Shown: positions 34,156 through 43,306, counted from the stretch's first letter. The stretch is 43,697 bases of DNA from Bacillus sp. 7884-1 (GCF_002272245.1 NZ_NPDD01000182.1:1-43697); one strand, 5' to 3'. The notes: generated from the sequence alone by a model not told the origin. Numbers and translations are program-made.

Positions 34156-34185
34156 CTATCTTTATTTATTTTGCACCTTAACTGC

Positions 34186-34228
34186 AAAAAGACTCATTCT
34201 AATGAAATAGAAAGAGTCTTTTTTTTGA
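34186..34228. terminator. Bidirectional hairpin terminator
   Basis: AAAAAGACTC/GAGTCTTTTT (34186-34195 with 34214-34223) has an 18-nt loop and a run of ten Ts on the plus strand and five on the minus strand. It may have ended the decayed aminotransferase gene to its right on the minus strand. Confidence 0.7.
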
Positions 34229-34329
34229 TACAATATTTTTTTCATAATCTTGGTTGGTTTCAAGTACGGGGTGAAAATTAACCTTTTGACATTATCAGCA
34301 ATATTACTATTTATACCCATCCCCTAAAA

Positions 34330-34431
34330 CTAGAGGCTAATACCCGGTAACATTGGCCCAAAGCCACGTTTATATTCTGGATCTGATGATAATGAAACAG
34401 CGGGACTGAACATACTCCCCAGGTTTGTTCT
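34330..34431 (-). pseudogene. Possible class III aminotransferase fragment
   Basis: A 33-codon frame reads FSPAVSLSSDPEYKRGFG, then PMLPGISL and a stop. The string S-x-x-P-E-Y-K-R-G-F-G-P-M-L-P-G resembles the segment after the H-G-R-T-x-G-A-L-S block in class III aminotransferases (P-x-Y-R-x-x-F-x-P-L-L-P-G). No start, ribosome site or catalytic part remains. The match is short, so this is tentative. Confidence 0.4.
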
Positions 34432-34615
34432 ACCTTATTTATGCAATTTATGCGTCAATTTATTTTTTTGCAGTTTTAAGGGGATTTCCACTATCTTGGT
34501 GCAATAAACCTTTGCGAAAATCTATATTTTTTGAGAATAACGCAAAATAATTTTGTGTTAATAAGATTTTTTTGTTTTAATAGTTGATAACAGGTTTAAA
34601 TAAGGAGAAATGATT

Positions 34616-36055
34616 ATGGAAATTTCAAAAAGATCAATTCAATATCTTGAATATTTAACCAAAATGTATGAACGGATTTTGGACGAAGTGGATGTAGGTG
34701 TCCATGCAGTCGATGAAACGGGTAAAACGATTATTTACAACAAAAAAATAATGCAAATGGAATCTATGGATATTCAGGATGTTATTAATAAAAATCTATT
34801 AGATGTTTTTATGTTTAAAGATGATCAATCTAGTACTTTTGTACAAGCTTTACAGGAAGGCAGAGAAACGTATAACGTCAAGCAAACCTATTTTAATAAC
34901 AAAGGTCGCGAAATTACGACGATTAACAATACCTTTCCTATTTTTAACAATGGAAAAATTCAAGGTGCTGTAGAAATTGCCAACGATGTAACAAAATTAG
35001 AACGCCTGATAAAAGTGAATATTAATAGTAAGGGAACACCTAGATTTACGTTTGATCGTATCATTGGCAGCAGCCATACAATAAACGAAGTTATTGAAGG
35101 TGCAAAGCGAGCCACCCGTACCTCCTCATATGTCTTGATTGTTGGGGAGACAGGGACAGGGAAAGAACTTTTTGCCCAAAGTATACATAACGCGAGCAAT
35201 CGATTATCAGCTCCTTTTATTTCACAAAACTGCGCAGCTCTTCCTGATAATTTAATAGAAAGTCTTCTTTTCGGGACCAAACGCGGCGCTTTCACCGGAG
35301 CAGTCGATACCCCAGGTTTATTTGAACAGGCAAATGGGGGAACATTGTTGCTTGATGAAATCAACTCCTTAAATCTAAATCTTCAAGCAAAATTATTACG
35401 TGTGCTTCAAGAAAAAACAATACGACGTGTAGGTGATACGAAAGATACACCTGTTGATGTAAGGGTTATTGCCAATATTAATGAGGATCCCATTGACGCC
35501 ATTGCCAATAATCATTTGCGCAAAGATCTTTATTACCGTCTTGGTGTTGTAACCATCTTTATTCCTCCATTAAGGGAGCGAAAGGAAGATATTCCATTAT
35601 TAGTCCAACACTTTATTGAAAAATACAATGACCGATTTCAAATGAATGTAAAAGGCTTATCTGAGGAAGTAAGACAGTCTTTTATGGAGCACGATTGGTT
35701 AGGAAATGTTCGTGAACTTGAACATATTATCGAAGCCGCGATGAACATTATTATGGATGAAGAAATGATTCTTTACTCCCATTTACCATATCAATACAGA
35801 AGTAAAATGCAAATGAAAGAGAGAATGATCCCTCTTTCAATGGTGGACACATTTGTTAGAGAAAGTGGAGAGGCTGCAGTTCCCTTAAAGGACCAAATGG
35901 AGCTATTTGAAAAATCCTATATTGACCATGTTCTGCAAAAAAATGATTTAAATATTTCACGAACTGCTAGTTTACTAGGTTTAAGCCGGCAAAGCCTGCA
36001 GTATAGAATGAAAAAACTTAACATTACAAATGGAAAAATACAACATGTTGAATGA
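34616..36055 (+). CDS. Sigma-54-dependent activator, KamR/RocR type
   Basis: This 479-residue protein has an N-terminal PAS sensor (about 15-125; GVHAVDETGKTIIYNKK, QGAVEIANDVT) and a central AAA+ domain with Walker A GETGTGKE (177-184), the sigma-54 contact loop GAFTGA (224-229) and Walker B GTLLLDEIN. An arginine-finger region RKDLYYRLGVVTIFIPPLRE follows. A Fis-type helix-turn-helix closes the C-terminus (ISRTASLLGLSRQSLQYRMK). ATG 34616 follows AAGGAG at 8 nt. It diverges from the sigma-54 promoter at 34081. In B. thuringiensis a KamR protein of this class activates the kamA locus with SigL; RocR of arginine catabolism is the other close type. The presence of kamA favours KamR. Confidence 0.9.
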   Translation: MEISKRSIQYLEYLTKMYERILDEVDVGVHAVDETGKTIIYNKKIMQMESMDIQDVINKNLLDVFMFKDDQSSTFVQALQEGRETYNVKQTYFNNKGREITTINNTFPIFNNGKIQGAVEIANDVTKLERLIKVNINSKGTPRFTFDRIIGSSHTINEVIEGAKRATRTSSYVLIVGETGTGKELFAQSIHNASNRLSAPFISQNCAALPDNLIESLLFGTKRGAFTGAVDTPGLFEQANGGTLLLDEINSLNLNLQAKLLRVLQEKTIRRVGDTKDTPVDVRVIANINEDPIDAIANNHLRKDLYYRLGVVTIFIPPLRERKEDIPLLVQHFIEKYNDRFQMNVKGLSEEVRQSFMEHDWLGNVRELEHIIEAAMNIIMDEEMILYSHLPYQYRSKMQMKERMIPLSMVDTFVRESGEAAVPLKDQMELFEKSYIDHVLQKNDLNISRTASLLGLSRQSLQYRMKKLNITNGKIQHVE

Positions 36056-36284
36056 TAAGAAATACGGGGCAAAAATCGTAAAAGAGCGGTTGAAAATAAT
36101 GGGAGCCGGTGAAGGTAAAGGCAATTTAGAAGGAGGCAATATTCTAAACTGAATGCCCTTTAACTTAACAACAATTATTTCAAATATCACAAATCTTGCA
36201 AATCTTACAATCACTTATTACGGAAAATGTGCAATCTCCAGCTATTTCCCACATTAATGGTAATACCAGGTCCGTGCAGCCAAG

Positions 36285-36326
36285 AGCAAAGTAACTTTCT
36301 ATATGAATAGTGCTACTTTGCTTTTT
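36285..36326 (+). terminator. Terminator after the activator gene
   Basis: A 9-bp stem AGCAAAGTA/TACTTTGCT (36285-36293 with 36314-36322) and five Ts lie 230 nt after the stop codon. Between the two I see no gene. Confidence 0.7.
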
Positions 36327-36431
36327 CGTATTCCTTCATAAATTAATAAAATGTATTTTTCTTTAGTTCTAGCATTTCCATAAACAAAACACCTGTTACT
36401 TCTCCATTTTTCCATTTTGAATAAGTTTCTT

Positions 36432-36644
36432 CTATTTTTCTAAGTCGATAATCGTAAGTATAGTAAACCCTTCTTTACGATAATCCAAAAACTGGAAAAG
36501 ACCCCATTGTGTGAATACTGATAAAATAATACCGCTAATCAAACTCCCAACCGCTACAATTGCACGATGGTCAAAGTAAACAATGGAACCTTAAATCAAA
36601 AAATTGCCTTTATTTTTCTTCATTTCTTTCCAAGCCATGTTCAT
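36432..36644 (-). pseudogene. Membrane protein remnant, ABC permease-like N-terminus with internal stop
   Basis: ATG 36644 follows GGAG at 8 nt and opens MNMAWKEMKKNKGNFLI, the typical start of FtsX/DevC-type ABC permeases, then a stop at 36591. The same frame continues GSIVYF and then AVGSLISGIILSVFTQWGLF, a membrane helix, and closes TILTIIDLEK at 36432. The size (71 codons) is far below any permease, so the centre has been deleted. The identity of the second half is not clear. Confidence 0.6.
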
Positions 36645-36738
36645 CTTCATTTCTCCAATCTCTTTTTAACATCCTTAGTTAATAATCGGATTGTGTACTG
36701 TAGATGAACGATTGAAAATATTTAAAGTAAAAAACAAA

Positions 36739-36781
36739 AAGTGCCCGGCACCAACCAATTATTGGATAGTGCCGGGCACTT
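36739..36781. repeat. GTGCCCGGCAC palindrome with T-runs on both strands
   Basis: A perfect 13-bp stem AAGTGCCCGGCAC/GTGCCGGGCACTT has a 17-nt loop. On the minus strand TTTTTGTTTTTT follows and on the plus strand CTTTCTTTT. It resembles the GGTGCC-type hairpins at 17628 and the degenerate one at 12508, so it is probably a dispersed terminator-like element. Confidence 0.75.
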
Positions 36782-36810
36782 CTTTCTTTTATTAATCAGC
36801 CTTTTACTCT

Positions 36811-36876
36811 GTAAGACTTAAGTCGTAGAAAAAATTCAGTCTCCTCAAAACAAAGGAAATATGGGATATTTAGGTA
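36811..36876 (+). repeat. Dispersed repeat X, copy 2
   Basis: This is base-for-base identical to 4962-5027 over 66 bp. After the unit the two copies share only scattered bases (TTCGA). In this copy the ATG inside the unit opens a different 30-codon frame (36861-36953). Confidence 0.85.
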
Positions 36877-36953
36877 GGGATTTCGATGATGACATATTCG
36901 TCAAAAAGCACTACAAAAAACTTTTCACAAAAGGCGGTGTTGATGAAATATAA
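36861..36953 (+). CDS. Possible 30-aa peptide started inside repeat X
   Basis: ATG 36861 follows AAAGG at a short distance. The peptide reads MGYLGRDFDDDIFVKKHYKK, then LFTKGGVDEI. The first six residues are encoded by repeat X and are shared with the 19-aa frame at 5012-5071. Whether it is translated is unknown, and it may be the front of a lost gene. Confidence 0.25.
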   Translation: MGYLGRDFDDDIFVKKHYKKLFTKGGVDEI

Positions 36954-36967
36954 TATCAAATTTTATT

Positions 36968-36986
36968 AAGAGATTGTTAATCTCTT
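36968..36986. promoter_or_regulatory. Inverted repeat upstream of the RND pump
   Basis: AAGAGATT-GTT-AATCTCTT is a perfect 8-3-8 palindrome 91 nt before the pump start. It could be an operator for a repressor; in B. subtilis the swrC gene has a TetR-type gene (yerO) beside it, and none is seen here. Confidence 0.45.
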
Positions 36987-37077
36987 GCAATTTTATGGTA
37001 AATATTGGGTAGAAATTTCAGAATTATGTTACGATTTTACTTGGACTATATATCTATATCAAAGGGGAGATTTACCT

Positions 37078-40000
37078 ATGTCAGTTTTCACGAAATGGGC
37101 TTTTCGTAATAAAGCCGCTGTATCATTGATGACGATTTTAGTATTAATCATTGGGGTCGTCAGTTATTTTAGATTACCTATGGAGTTCTTGCCTTCTGCA
37201 GACAATCCGCAGGTAACCATTATTACGATGGGCCAAGGAACCGATTCAAAAACAATGGAAAGTGAAGTTACTTCTCCAATCGAGCGGGCGGTTACCGGAA
37301 TTAAGGGAAAAAATTCAGTTTATAGCTCAACGGGAGACGGCTTTTCAAAGGTTGATTTATTCTTTGAAGCAGGTTCCGACATGAAACAGGCAAAATTAGA
37401 TGTTCAAGAGGCTTTAACACATGTAGCACTTCCAGCTTACATATCAAAGCCAATCATTTCGCAGCTAAATACCTCCATGATTCCCATCTCCAACATCGCA
37501 GTAACATTTAAAGAAGGCCTCACGACTGAAAACCTGGAATTGGTAAAAGAAAAAATTGAACCGTTATACAAAGATATTGACGGTGTGTCCCAAGTTCAAA
37601 CCTATGGTTTAGTTGACCCTGTTATCTCAGTAAAAATTGATAATCAAAAGTTAGCCGAAAGCCAAGTATCCCTTCAGAGTGTGCTCGGAATTCTTCAAGG
37701 TCAAAACACTGCTCTTGCCATCGGCGAAAAGAATATTGACGGAAAAACCAGCAATATTAAGGTGATTGGCGACTTATCAAGTCTTGAAAAACTAAAAAAC
37801 CTGCCAGTCGCACCCAATGTAACGCTTGAGGATATCTCATCGATTGAGGAAAAAAACCAATCCAATTTTCTTAACCGTTTCGGCGGGAATGAAGCATTAA
37901 GCATCAGTATTACGAAGGACAGCAATTCAAATGCTGTCACTATAAGTAAAGAAATTGAAAAAGTAACAAAGGAAATTAACAAAAAATACGATACGCAAGA
38001 ATCTACGATCTATGTGGCATCAGCTGATATGGTTGAAACATCGGTTCAAACGATGATGAAAGAAGTTCTTCTTGGTGCTTTATTTGCTACGATTGTGATT
38101 ATGATCTTTTTACGGAATATCCGTACAACGTTTATTACGATTGTTTCCATCCCGCTATCCCTTTGTTTTACCTTGTTCTTACTGTCACGGTCCGGGGTAA
38201 CGTTAAATATTTTAACACTCGGCGGTGTTGCCGTTGCCGTTGGGCGACTTGTTGATGACAGTATCGTGGTCATTGAAAATATTTACCGCAAAATGCAAAC
38301 AGAGAAATTTTCCGTTCAACTGGTGATTGATGCAACGAAACAAGTGGGTGTTGCAATTACGGCCTCCACGCTAACAACCGTCGCGGTTTTCCTGCCAATG
38401 AGTTTATTAAACGGTGGACTTCGGGAATTCCTTTTACCATTTGCCTTAACGGTTACCTATTCATTGCTCACTTCCCTTCTTGTGGCATTGACAGTGGTTC
38501 CGTTGATGAGTGCGGGCTTGTTGAAAAATACAAAGCTTCCTGAACATAAACCTGCTGTTCGCTTTCCAAAAGCAGTCAAATGGTCTTTAAATCATAAATG
38601 GATAGTTTTTACGATTTCCTTCCTTTTGTTTGCAGGATCGATAGGTGCTTACTTTGCTGTACCGAAGGGTGCCGTTGACAATTCTTCTGCCGACTTTGTT
38701 TCAGCCACCTTGAAATTCCCAAATGAAACGCCTTTTGAAACAGTCAAAGAAAAGGCACTCGAGCTTGAAAATTCGATAGCTGAATTGGATGAGGTTGAAT
38801 ATGTTTTTAACCAAGTCGGTTCTTCAGCTGATTCCGCTCAATTTGGCGAAATCGGTTCTCCAACCGAAGCGATAATTAGTATTCTATTAAAAGATAAAGA
38901 CGATACCGATAAAGTTCTAAAAGAAATAGAAAAGAAAAAAGACGACTATAAGGATGCTGTATTAGAAGTCGCAACAGCTTCGTTTATGATGGGTGGGTCA
39001 GGAACCACTATTACCATCGATGTGATTGGTGAGGATATAGTTCAACTGGAAAAAACAGCTAACAATATTAAAGAAATAGCATCGGATATTGACGGTGTTG
39101 AGAAAGTAACAACGAATCAAGATGAAAAGAAAACCGTCTACTCTCTTGTCGTAGATCCTGCAAAAGGTAATACACAGCAGATTGCCCAGCAGCTTGGTGT
39201 CATGTTAAATCAAACACCACTTGGGTCGATCACGATAAATGAAAAACAAACGACCGTTGTTCTTGAACCTTTACTAAACACCAAAACGGAAAACGACTTG
39301 AAAAACATTTCCATAATAACCGAAAGTGGAATGGTACCCGTTTCTGAAGTTGCAGCCTTAAAAGTGGCTGAGAGCTCAACGAGCCAATTCCATAAAGATG
39401 GAGAAACCTACCTTCGTGTCATAGCATCCGTCGATCCTGCTAAGCTCTCTGAAATTTCAACCAAGATTAATTTAGAAATATTCGGTGACAAAAAAGATAA
39501 TAAAGGAATGGATTTCCCTGAAGATGTAGAAGTTCTTGTTGGAGGGGCAAGTGCGCAGCAGATGGAGGATTTCACCGATCTTTTCTTAACGATGCTCGTT
39601 TCCATCGGAATTGTGTTCTTGATTATGGTCATCACGTTTAAGTCGATTAAAGCGCCAATCGCCATTTTAACCTCCCTGCCGTTAGCAGCCATCGGTGCGA
39701 TTCTAGGAATCTTAATCAGCCGGATTTCCGTGGATATCACCGCCCTGCTTGGAGCGCTTATGCTGATTGGAATAGTTGTAACCAATGCGATTGTTTTAAT
39801 TGACCGTGTTAGACAAAATGAAGAAAAAATGAGTATTCGCGAAGCGATTGTGGAAGCGACGGCTACCAGAATGAGGCCGATTATGATGACTGCCATCGCA
39901 ACGATCAGTGCGATGATTCCACTCTTGTTTAAAGCTTCTCAGAGCGGAAGCTTGGTTTCTCAAAGCTTGGCGGTTGTTGTTATAGGCGGGCTGGCTCTCG

Positions 40001-40110
40001 CTACCCTCTTGACATTAATCGTCATCCCATGTGTATATGAATTATTGTATTTTAAAAAATCAAAGAAACAAAGAATGTCAGAATCAACCGATCACCCTAT
40101 TCAAATGTAA
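37078..40110 (+). CDS. swrC: RND-family efflux pump, SwrC (YerP) type
   Basis: This 1010-residue proton-driven exporter has the standard duplicated layout. Helix 1 is near residue 15 (AAVSLMTILVLIIGVVSYF), followed by a large extracytoplasmic porter domain and a six-helix block with the proton-relay motif GRLVDDSIVVIENIYR. The second half repeats this: KWIVFTISFLLFAGSIGAYF, a second porter domain and the last helices with GALMLIGIVVTNAIVLIDRV. In B. subtilis SwrC exports surfactin and confers resistance to it. The true start is ATG 37078 (MSVFTKWAFRNKAAV) behind AAGGGGAG; the longer frame from 36985 has no site. No membrane-fusion protein is adjacent, as is usual for this Gram-positive type. 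A strong terminator follows. Confidence 0.92.
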   Translation: MSVFTKWAFRNKAAVSLMTILVLIIGVVSYFRLPMEFLPSADNPQVTIITMGQGTDSKTMESEVTSPIERAVTGIKGKNSVYSSTGDGFSKVDLFFEAGSDMKQAKLDVQEALTHVALPAYISKPIISQLNTSMIPISNIAVTFKEGLTTENLELVKEKIEPLYKDIDGVSQVQTYGLVDPVISVKIDNQKLAESQVSLQSVLGILQGQNTALAIGEKNIDGKTSNIKVIGDLSSLEKLKNLPVAPNVTLEDISSIEEKNQSNFLNRFGGNEALSISITKDSNSNAVTISKEIEKVTKEINKKYDTQESTIYVASADMVETSVQTMMKEVLLGALFATIVIMIFLRNIRTTFITIVSIPLSLCFTLFLLSRSGVTLNILTLGGVAVAVGRLVDDSIVVIENIYRKMQTEKFSVQLVIDATKQVGVAITASTLTTVAVFLPMSLLNGGLREFLLPFALTVTYSLLTSLLVALTVVPLMSAGLLKNTKLPEHKPAVRFPKAVKWSLNHKWIVFTISFLLFAGSIGAYFAVPKGAVDNSSADFVSATLKFPNETPFETVKEKALELENSIAELDEVEYVFNQVGSSADSAQFGEIGSPTEAIISILLKDKDDTDKVLKEIEKKKDDYKDAVLEVATASFMMGGSGTTITIDVIGEDIVQLEKTANNIKEIASDIDGVEKVTTNQDEKKTVYSLVVDPAKGNTQQIAQQLGVMLNQTPLGSITINEKQTTVVLEPLLNTKTENDLKNISIITESGMVPVSEVAALKVAESSTSQFHKDGETYLRVIASVDPAKLSEISTKINLEIFGDKKDNKGMDFPEDVEVLVGGASAQQMEDFTDLFLTMLVSIGIVFLIMVITFKSIKAPIAILTSLPLAAIGAILGILISRISVDITALLGALMLIGIVVTNAIVLIDRVRQNEEKMSIREAIVEATATRMRPIMMTAIATISAMIPLLFKASQSGSLVSQSLAVVVIGGLALATLLTLIVIPCVYELLYFKKSKKQRMSESTDHPIQM

Positions 40111-40118
40111 TCTTCAAT

Positions 40119-40172
40119 AAAAAGCCGAAAACATGCAAAAGATGAATTTATCTTGCAGGTTTTCGGCTTTTT
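40119..40172 (+). terminator. Terminator of the RND pump
   Basis: AAAAAGCCGAAAAC/GTTTTCGGCTTTTT forms a 14-bp stem with further pairing inside (TGCA/TGCA), 9 nt after the stop codon. Confidence 0.93.
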
Positions 40173-40297
40173 GATGATTGCTCTTAATTTAGTAGTCTAA
40201 AAACGGCATGTGCCAAGCATAAAGGCTTCCGTTTTGAGATGCTTTTCTAAAAATAAGTACAGAAACGGTATTCGTTTTGACATCGTTATTGGTATAT

Positions 40298-40330
40298 AAA
40301 AAAGCAAAACCCTCAATAATTGGTGAGTTT
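40298..40330 (-). terminator. Weak terminator of the YjgA-like gene
   Basis: On the minus strand AAACTCA/TGAGGGTTT (GG bulge) is followed by TGCTTTTTT. It lies about 80 nt after the stop codon at 40409. Confidence 0.5.
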
Positions 40331-40408
40331 CTTTATTAGGAATACCTAAACCTTATTAACTAAAGCCCCCCGTTACATAATAGGGATAATTTAGTACGTT
40401 CAATAGTT

Positions 40409-40753
40409 TTAAATGATAATTTCCTCAATAATTGAATTTCCCTCAGTAGCTTCAGAATCAAGCCATTTCCAATTTTCATATAACCTAAGTCGCCCATCTG
40501 GTAAGATTTCAGGAGTAGAAATACATTGTCCACCTCTAATTTCATTTTTGTTGTTAACGTGGTTATACCTAAACTCTAAGCAACCGTCATCCTTTATTAC
40601 TCCAATCAATGTTCCTTTTACAATTTCCCCTCCACTGTAAGTTGCTGAGATAATATGCCCCTCTTGTGTGTAATCAAAAATAGTCTTTGAAGAAACTTCA
40701 CCATTATCCGTATTTTCAATCGAAACAAAGCTACGACCATTAAGATCTATCAT
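40409..40753 (-). CDS. Conserved small beta-rich protein, often labelled n-acetylglutamate synthase, 114 aa
   Basis: The protein reads [20 protein letters not shown], then [53 protein letters not shown] and [19 protein letters not shown]. This regular set of beta strands fits a lipocalin-like barrel. Databases often name this family n-acetylglutamate synthase (YjgA), but it has no acetyltransferase motif and that label looks like a propagated error. The real role is unknown. ATG 40753 follows AAAGGGG. It is a single gene with its own weak terminator. Confidence 0.85.
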   Translation of the reverse strand: MIDLNGRSFVSIENTDNGEVSSKTIFDYTQEGHIISATYSGGEIVKGTLIGVIKDDGCLEFRYNHVNNKNEIRGGQCISTPEILPDGRLRLYENWKWLDSEATEGNSIIEEIII

Positions 40754-40920
40754 TTTTCACTTCCCCTTTACCCTATTTTTTTAAAAATTATACCATTTTT
40801 TCTTGAATTAAACTTTTGAACAACACATTGTCCACGAATTATTAATGGAATTAAGTAACTAGAATTCCGCCGTGATTGAATAAATAGTTCATGATAAAGG
40901 TCTTCCATTAAACAAACAAA

Positions 40921-40948
40921 AAAGCCACTGATAAAAATCAGTGGCTTT
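40921..40948 (-). terminator. Strong hairpin terminator after a decayed gene
   Basis: AAAGCCACTGAT/ATCAGTGGCTTT is a perfect 12-bp stem with an AAAA loop. On the minus strand it is followed by TTTTTTGTTTG. The only minus-strand frame before it is the remnant at 40992-41174. Confidence 0.85.
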
Positions 40949-40991
40949 CTTCAACTAAAGCACCCTTTAGTGTAAGTACATCTTTTCACAT

Positions 40992-41174
40992 TTAATCTAA
41001 ATCAAACTCAAACTTAAAACCTGCAAGTTTAGCTAATCAAATACGTTTCATGAAGTCCTTTTCGTTGGGCACATGAAACTGGACATATTTTAAAGAATCC
41101 AGTTGCAACAATATATTATGTCTTCTAGTTTGAATACCCTCTTTTTTAACTTTGGTAATGAAAATAAGCCAAAA
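40992..41174 (-). pseudogene. C-terminal remnant of an unidentified gene
   Basis: One minus-strand frame reads VKKEGIQTRRHNILLQLD, then SLKYVQFHVPNEKDFMKRI, a TGA at 41037, then LAKLAGFKFEFDLD and a stop at 40992. The text is protein-like on both sides of the stop, has no start codon or ribosome site, and is followed at 43 nt by an intact terminator. I cannot name the family. Confidence 0.45.
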
Positions 41175-41268
41175 CTATGCAACTCTGTATAAAAAGCTGC
41201 ATAATATCGGCTCTGAGGATTTTATACGTTATAGAAGATTAGCTTTTCGTTACATTAACAGAGCCTTT

Positions 41269-42516
41269 CTAATTAAAAATTATAGGAAAAGTAAATGTAA
41301 CGAAAGCTGCCCAAAGTCCGTAGACCGGCAAATACTTAGTAACGGCATCTTGGATAGTTGAAGGTCCGGATTTGTTTTGTAGAAAACGCATATAGGAGAG
41401 CATAATCCAAATTAGATTTGCCCAGATAAGTATGTTTACTCCTAAAACAGCAAGTCTATTAGGCGTAATCCCATAAGAAGAAAGTCTGAACACGATGGCT
41501 GACAAAGCCACACTGTCAATGATAAGCGCAAGAACAATTAAGGCAAAATTTATATAATCTGAAATGTTCTTTTTCTCGTCTGAGTCGCTCTCGGTAATGG
41601 AAAATATGGTAACGGCCAATACACCAAGGAGTATTCCGTTGAAGGCTATCAGGAAATTGCGGTCCAAGAATGGATTTTTTCCGACCCATATAACCGTTAT
41701 AAGGTAGACCAACAATGTGACCAGGACAAGAGGACTAAAAATTTTAGCTATATATGGTGTAATATTCTTAGCAAGTTTAAGATTCATTGATACCAGGTAT
41801 GCAGCCACAATAGCGAGAGCGGCAGCACCAAATAAAACGACATTACTAAAATAGAAATCTTCTATATCCAAGCCAACAAAGCTAAATAACTGCATGGTTA
41901 ATGCCGCTAGTACCATTCCGCTAACTGCCATGCTGGCGTAGAGAATACAATATTCCAAATTAAATTTAATATAGGCTAATCTTGTACTGCCTTTTGAATA
42001 TTCATTTCCTGTAAATGCAAGCCCTACCAATACCCATAAGAATATGGGAACGTGTAAATAAGCAAGGATAATACTGTCTTTATAATTTAATGGCAGCATA
42101 TTAAGATAAAACCCGGAAATTAGGAACAACGTTGCAAGGGAATAAATAACACTTTTTTTCGGAGTATTATTGTAAACAAAATAGGCAGCAATAAAGGGAA
42201 TTATACCAAAAGCCAGGTTAATTGGAGCAATTGCTTCCTGTTCGACAAAATGGAAAATGATCCTGGTGCTTATCCCGGCCAGAATGGCTAAAATGCCCAT
42301 GAATAAGAAACCTTTTTGAAGCAAGGAAGATTTTTCTGTATTTGCCGTCTCCTTGAAATGCAATCTTTCATACCAAACACCAAGAACCTGAGAATCAGGA
42401 TTTTGTTCCCATGCGTGTGAGAATGACTTTTTAAAAGCTTTCGGGTCTTTTCTATACATTCTCTCCAGCTCATGATGGTTAGCAATATTTTCTATAATCA
42501 AATTGTTAATGTCCAT
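41269..42516 (-). CDS. Polytopic membrane protein, 415 aa
   Basis: The N-terminal 70 residues are soluble and charged (NIANHHELERMYRKDPKAFK, then VWYERLHFKE). Ten or more hydrophobic segments follow, starting LQKGFLFMGILAILAGIST, and the protein ends TFPIIFN. No transport or catalytic motif is recognised. ATG 42516 follows GGAGG at 8 nt; the longer frame from 42561 only overlaps the upstream region. It is the last gene of a three-gene unit with an XRE regulator (gap of 48 nt) and a DUF2975 protein. The context suggests a membrane sensor or stress-linked system. Confidence 0.75.
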   Translation of the reverse strand: MDINNLIIENIANHHELERMYRKDPKAFKKSFSHAWEQNPDSQVLGVWYERLHFKETANTEKSSLLQKGFLFMGILAILAGISTRIIFHFVEQEAIAPINLAFGIIPFIAAYFVYNNTPKKSVIYSLATLFLISGFYLNMLPLNYKDSIILAYLHVPIFLWVLVGLAFTGNEYSKGSTRLAYIKFNLEYCILYASMAVSGMVLAALTMQLFSFVGLDIEDFYFSNVVLFGAAALAIVAAYLVSMNLKLAKNITPYIAKIFSPLVLVTLLVYLITVIWVGKNPFLDRNFLIAFNGILLGVLAVTIFSITESDSDEKKNISDYINFALIVLALIIDSVALSAIVFRLSSYGITPNRLAVLGVNILIWANLIWIMLSYMRFLQNKSGPSTIQDAVTKYLPVYGLWAAFVTFTFPIIFN

Positions 42517-42564
42517 AGTTATACCTCCACTAATAATTGTTATATTAAGTTTCCTCCACAATGT

Positions 42565-42780
42565 TTAACTGTCTTCGTCACTTTTGTATTCTAAAATATC
42601 TCCAGGCTGACATTCTAAAGCCTTACAAATTGCCTCTAAAGTAGAGAATCGAATCGCTTTTGCCTTTCCATTTTTCAATATAGAAAGGTTCGCCATTGTT
42701 ATTCCAACCTTCTCCGAAAGTTCTGTTACGCTCATTTTCCTTTTTGCTAACATCACATCAATATTGATTATAATTGCCAT
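42565..42780 (-). CDS. XRE/Cro-type helix-turn-helix regulator (YozG-like)
   Basis: The 71-residue protein is a bare helix-turn-helix domain: DVMLAKRKMSVTELSEKVGI, then TMANLSILKNGKAKAIRFST, then LEAICKALECQPGDILEY. The final P-G-D-I-L-E-Y is the hallmark of the YozG-type group, which sits beside DUF2975 genes. It lies 11 nt after the DUF2975 gene and 48 nt before the polytopic membrane protein, so it probably controls its own operon. A palindrome at 43373-43393 is a candidate operator. Confidence 0.9.
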   Translation of the reverse strand: MAIIINIDVMLAKRKMSVTELSEKVGITMANLSILKNGKAKAIRFSTLEAICKALECQPGDILEYKSDEDS

Positions 42781-42791
42781 TGTTATTCACT

Positions 42792-43274
42792 TCAGACCGT
42801 TAAATCATTTTCTGATTTGATATAAATTGCTTCTTGTAAAAGTTTTTGGAGAACAGCCGCAAAGACTGCGATAACCATCGAAGCAAAAGGAACAACCAAT
42901 CCGACAAAGATAACTCCTGGTGCGTCGCCTACTTCCGCAAAGATATAGAAGAGCGGCCAAACTAGCACATGCAAAATACTGATTGTGATGGCACAGTATT
43001 TGATTTTCTTTAAAGCTTTTACAGATAAATCGGAGAAAGCTTTATTTTTGTCAATATAGCGTAAGAGTTTGAAAGCCTGATACAAAGCAAAGTAAAAAGG
43101 TATCGCCGATACATCAAAAGCGATGAAAACGAGATATTCTATAAAAGCAAACTCTTGAAGCAATTTTGCTGCAAGATTTGCCATCTCAGGCACCAAAAAG
43201 ATGCACAGAGCAAGAACTGGGACTCCTAAAAGAATAACAGCTATTTTTAAAAACAACGTTGTTACTTTTTCCAT
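42792..43274 (-). CDS. DUF2975 membrane protein, 160 aa
   Basis: Four membrane segments are visible: TTLFLKIAVILLGVPVLALC, EYLVFIAFDVSAIPFYFALY, CAITISILHVLVWPLFYIF and FVGLVVPFASMVIAVFAAVL. The cytoplasmic-looking loop LLRYIDKNKAFSDLSVKALK between segments 2 and 3 is the DUF2975 signature. Function is unknown, but the gene is repeatedly paired with a small XRE regulator in Bacillus. ATG 43274 (MEKVTT) follows GAGGTG at 6 nt. A SigA promoter lies just upstream. Confidence 0.88.
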   Translation of the reverse strand: MEKVTTLFLKIAVILLGVPVLALCIFLVPEMANLAAKLLQEFAFIEYLVFIAFDVSAIPFYFALYQAFKLLRYIDKNKAFSDLSVKALKKIKYCAITISILHVLVWPLFYIFAEVGDAPGVIFVGLVVPFASMVIAVFAAVLQKLLQEAIYIKSENDLTV

Positions 43275-43306
43275 AAAAAGCACCTCACTTATTTACTCTG
43301 ATTTTG

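Noticed and set aside
34149..34176. Second sigma-54 promoter on the plus strand (TTGGCAC ... TTTTGCA)
   Set aside because: The two elements are about 10 nt too far apart for a -24/-12 promoter. The TTGGCA belongs to the palindrome.
39408..39896. 162-codon minus-strand frame inside the RND pump gene
   Set aside because: Antisense shadow of a clear membrane-transporter coding sequence.
40409..40753. N-acetylglutamate synthase function for the 114-aa protein
   Set aside because: It has no GNAT or amino-acid-kinase motif. The label seems to be a database carry-over.
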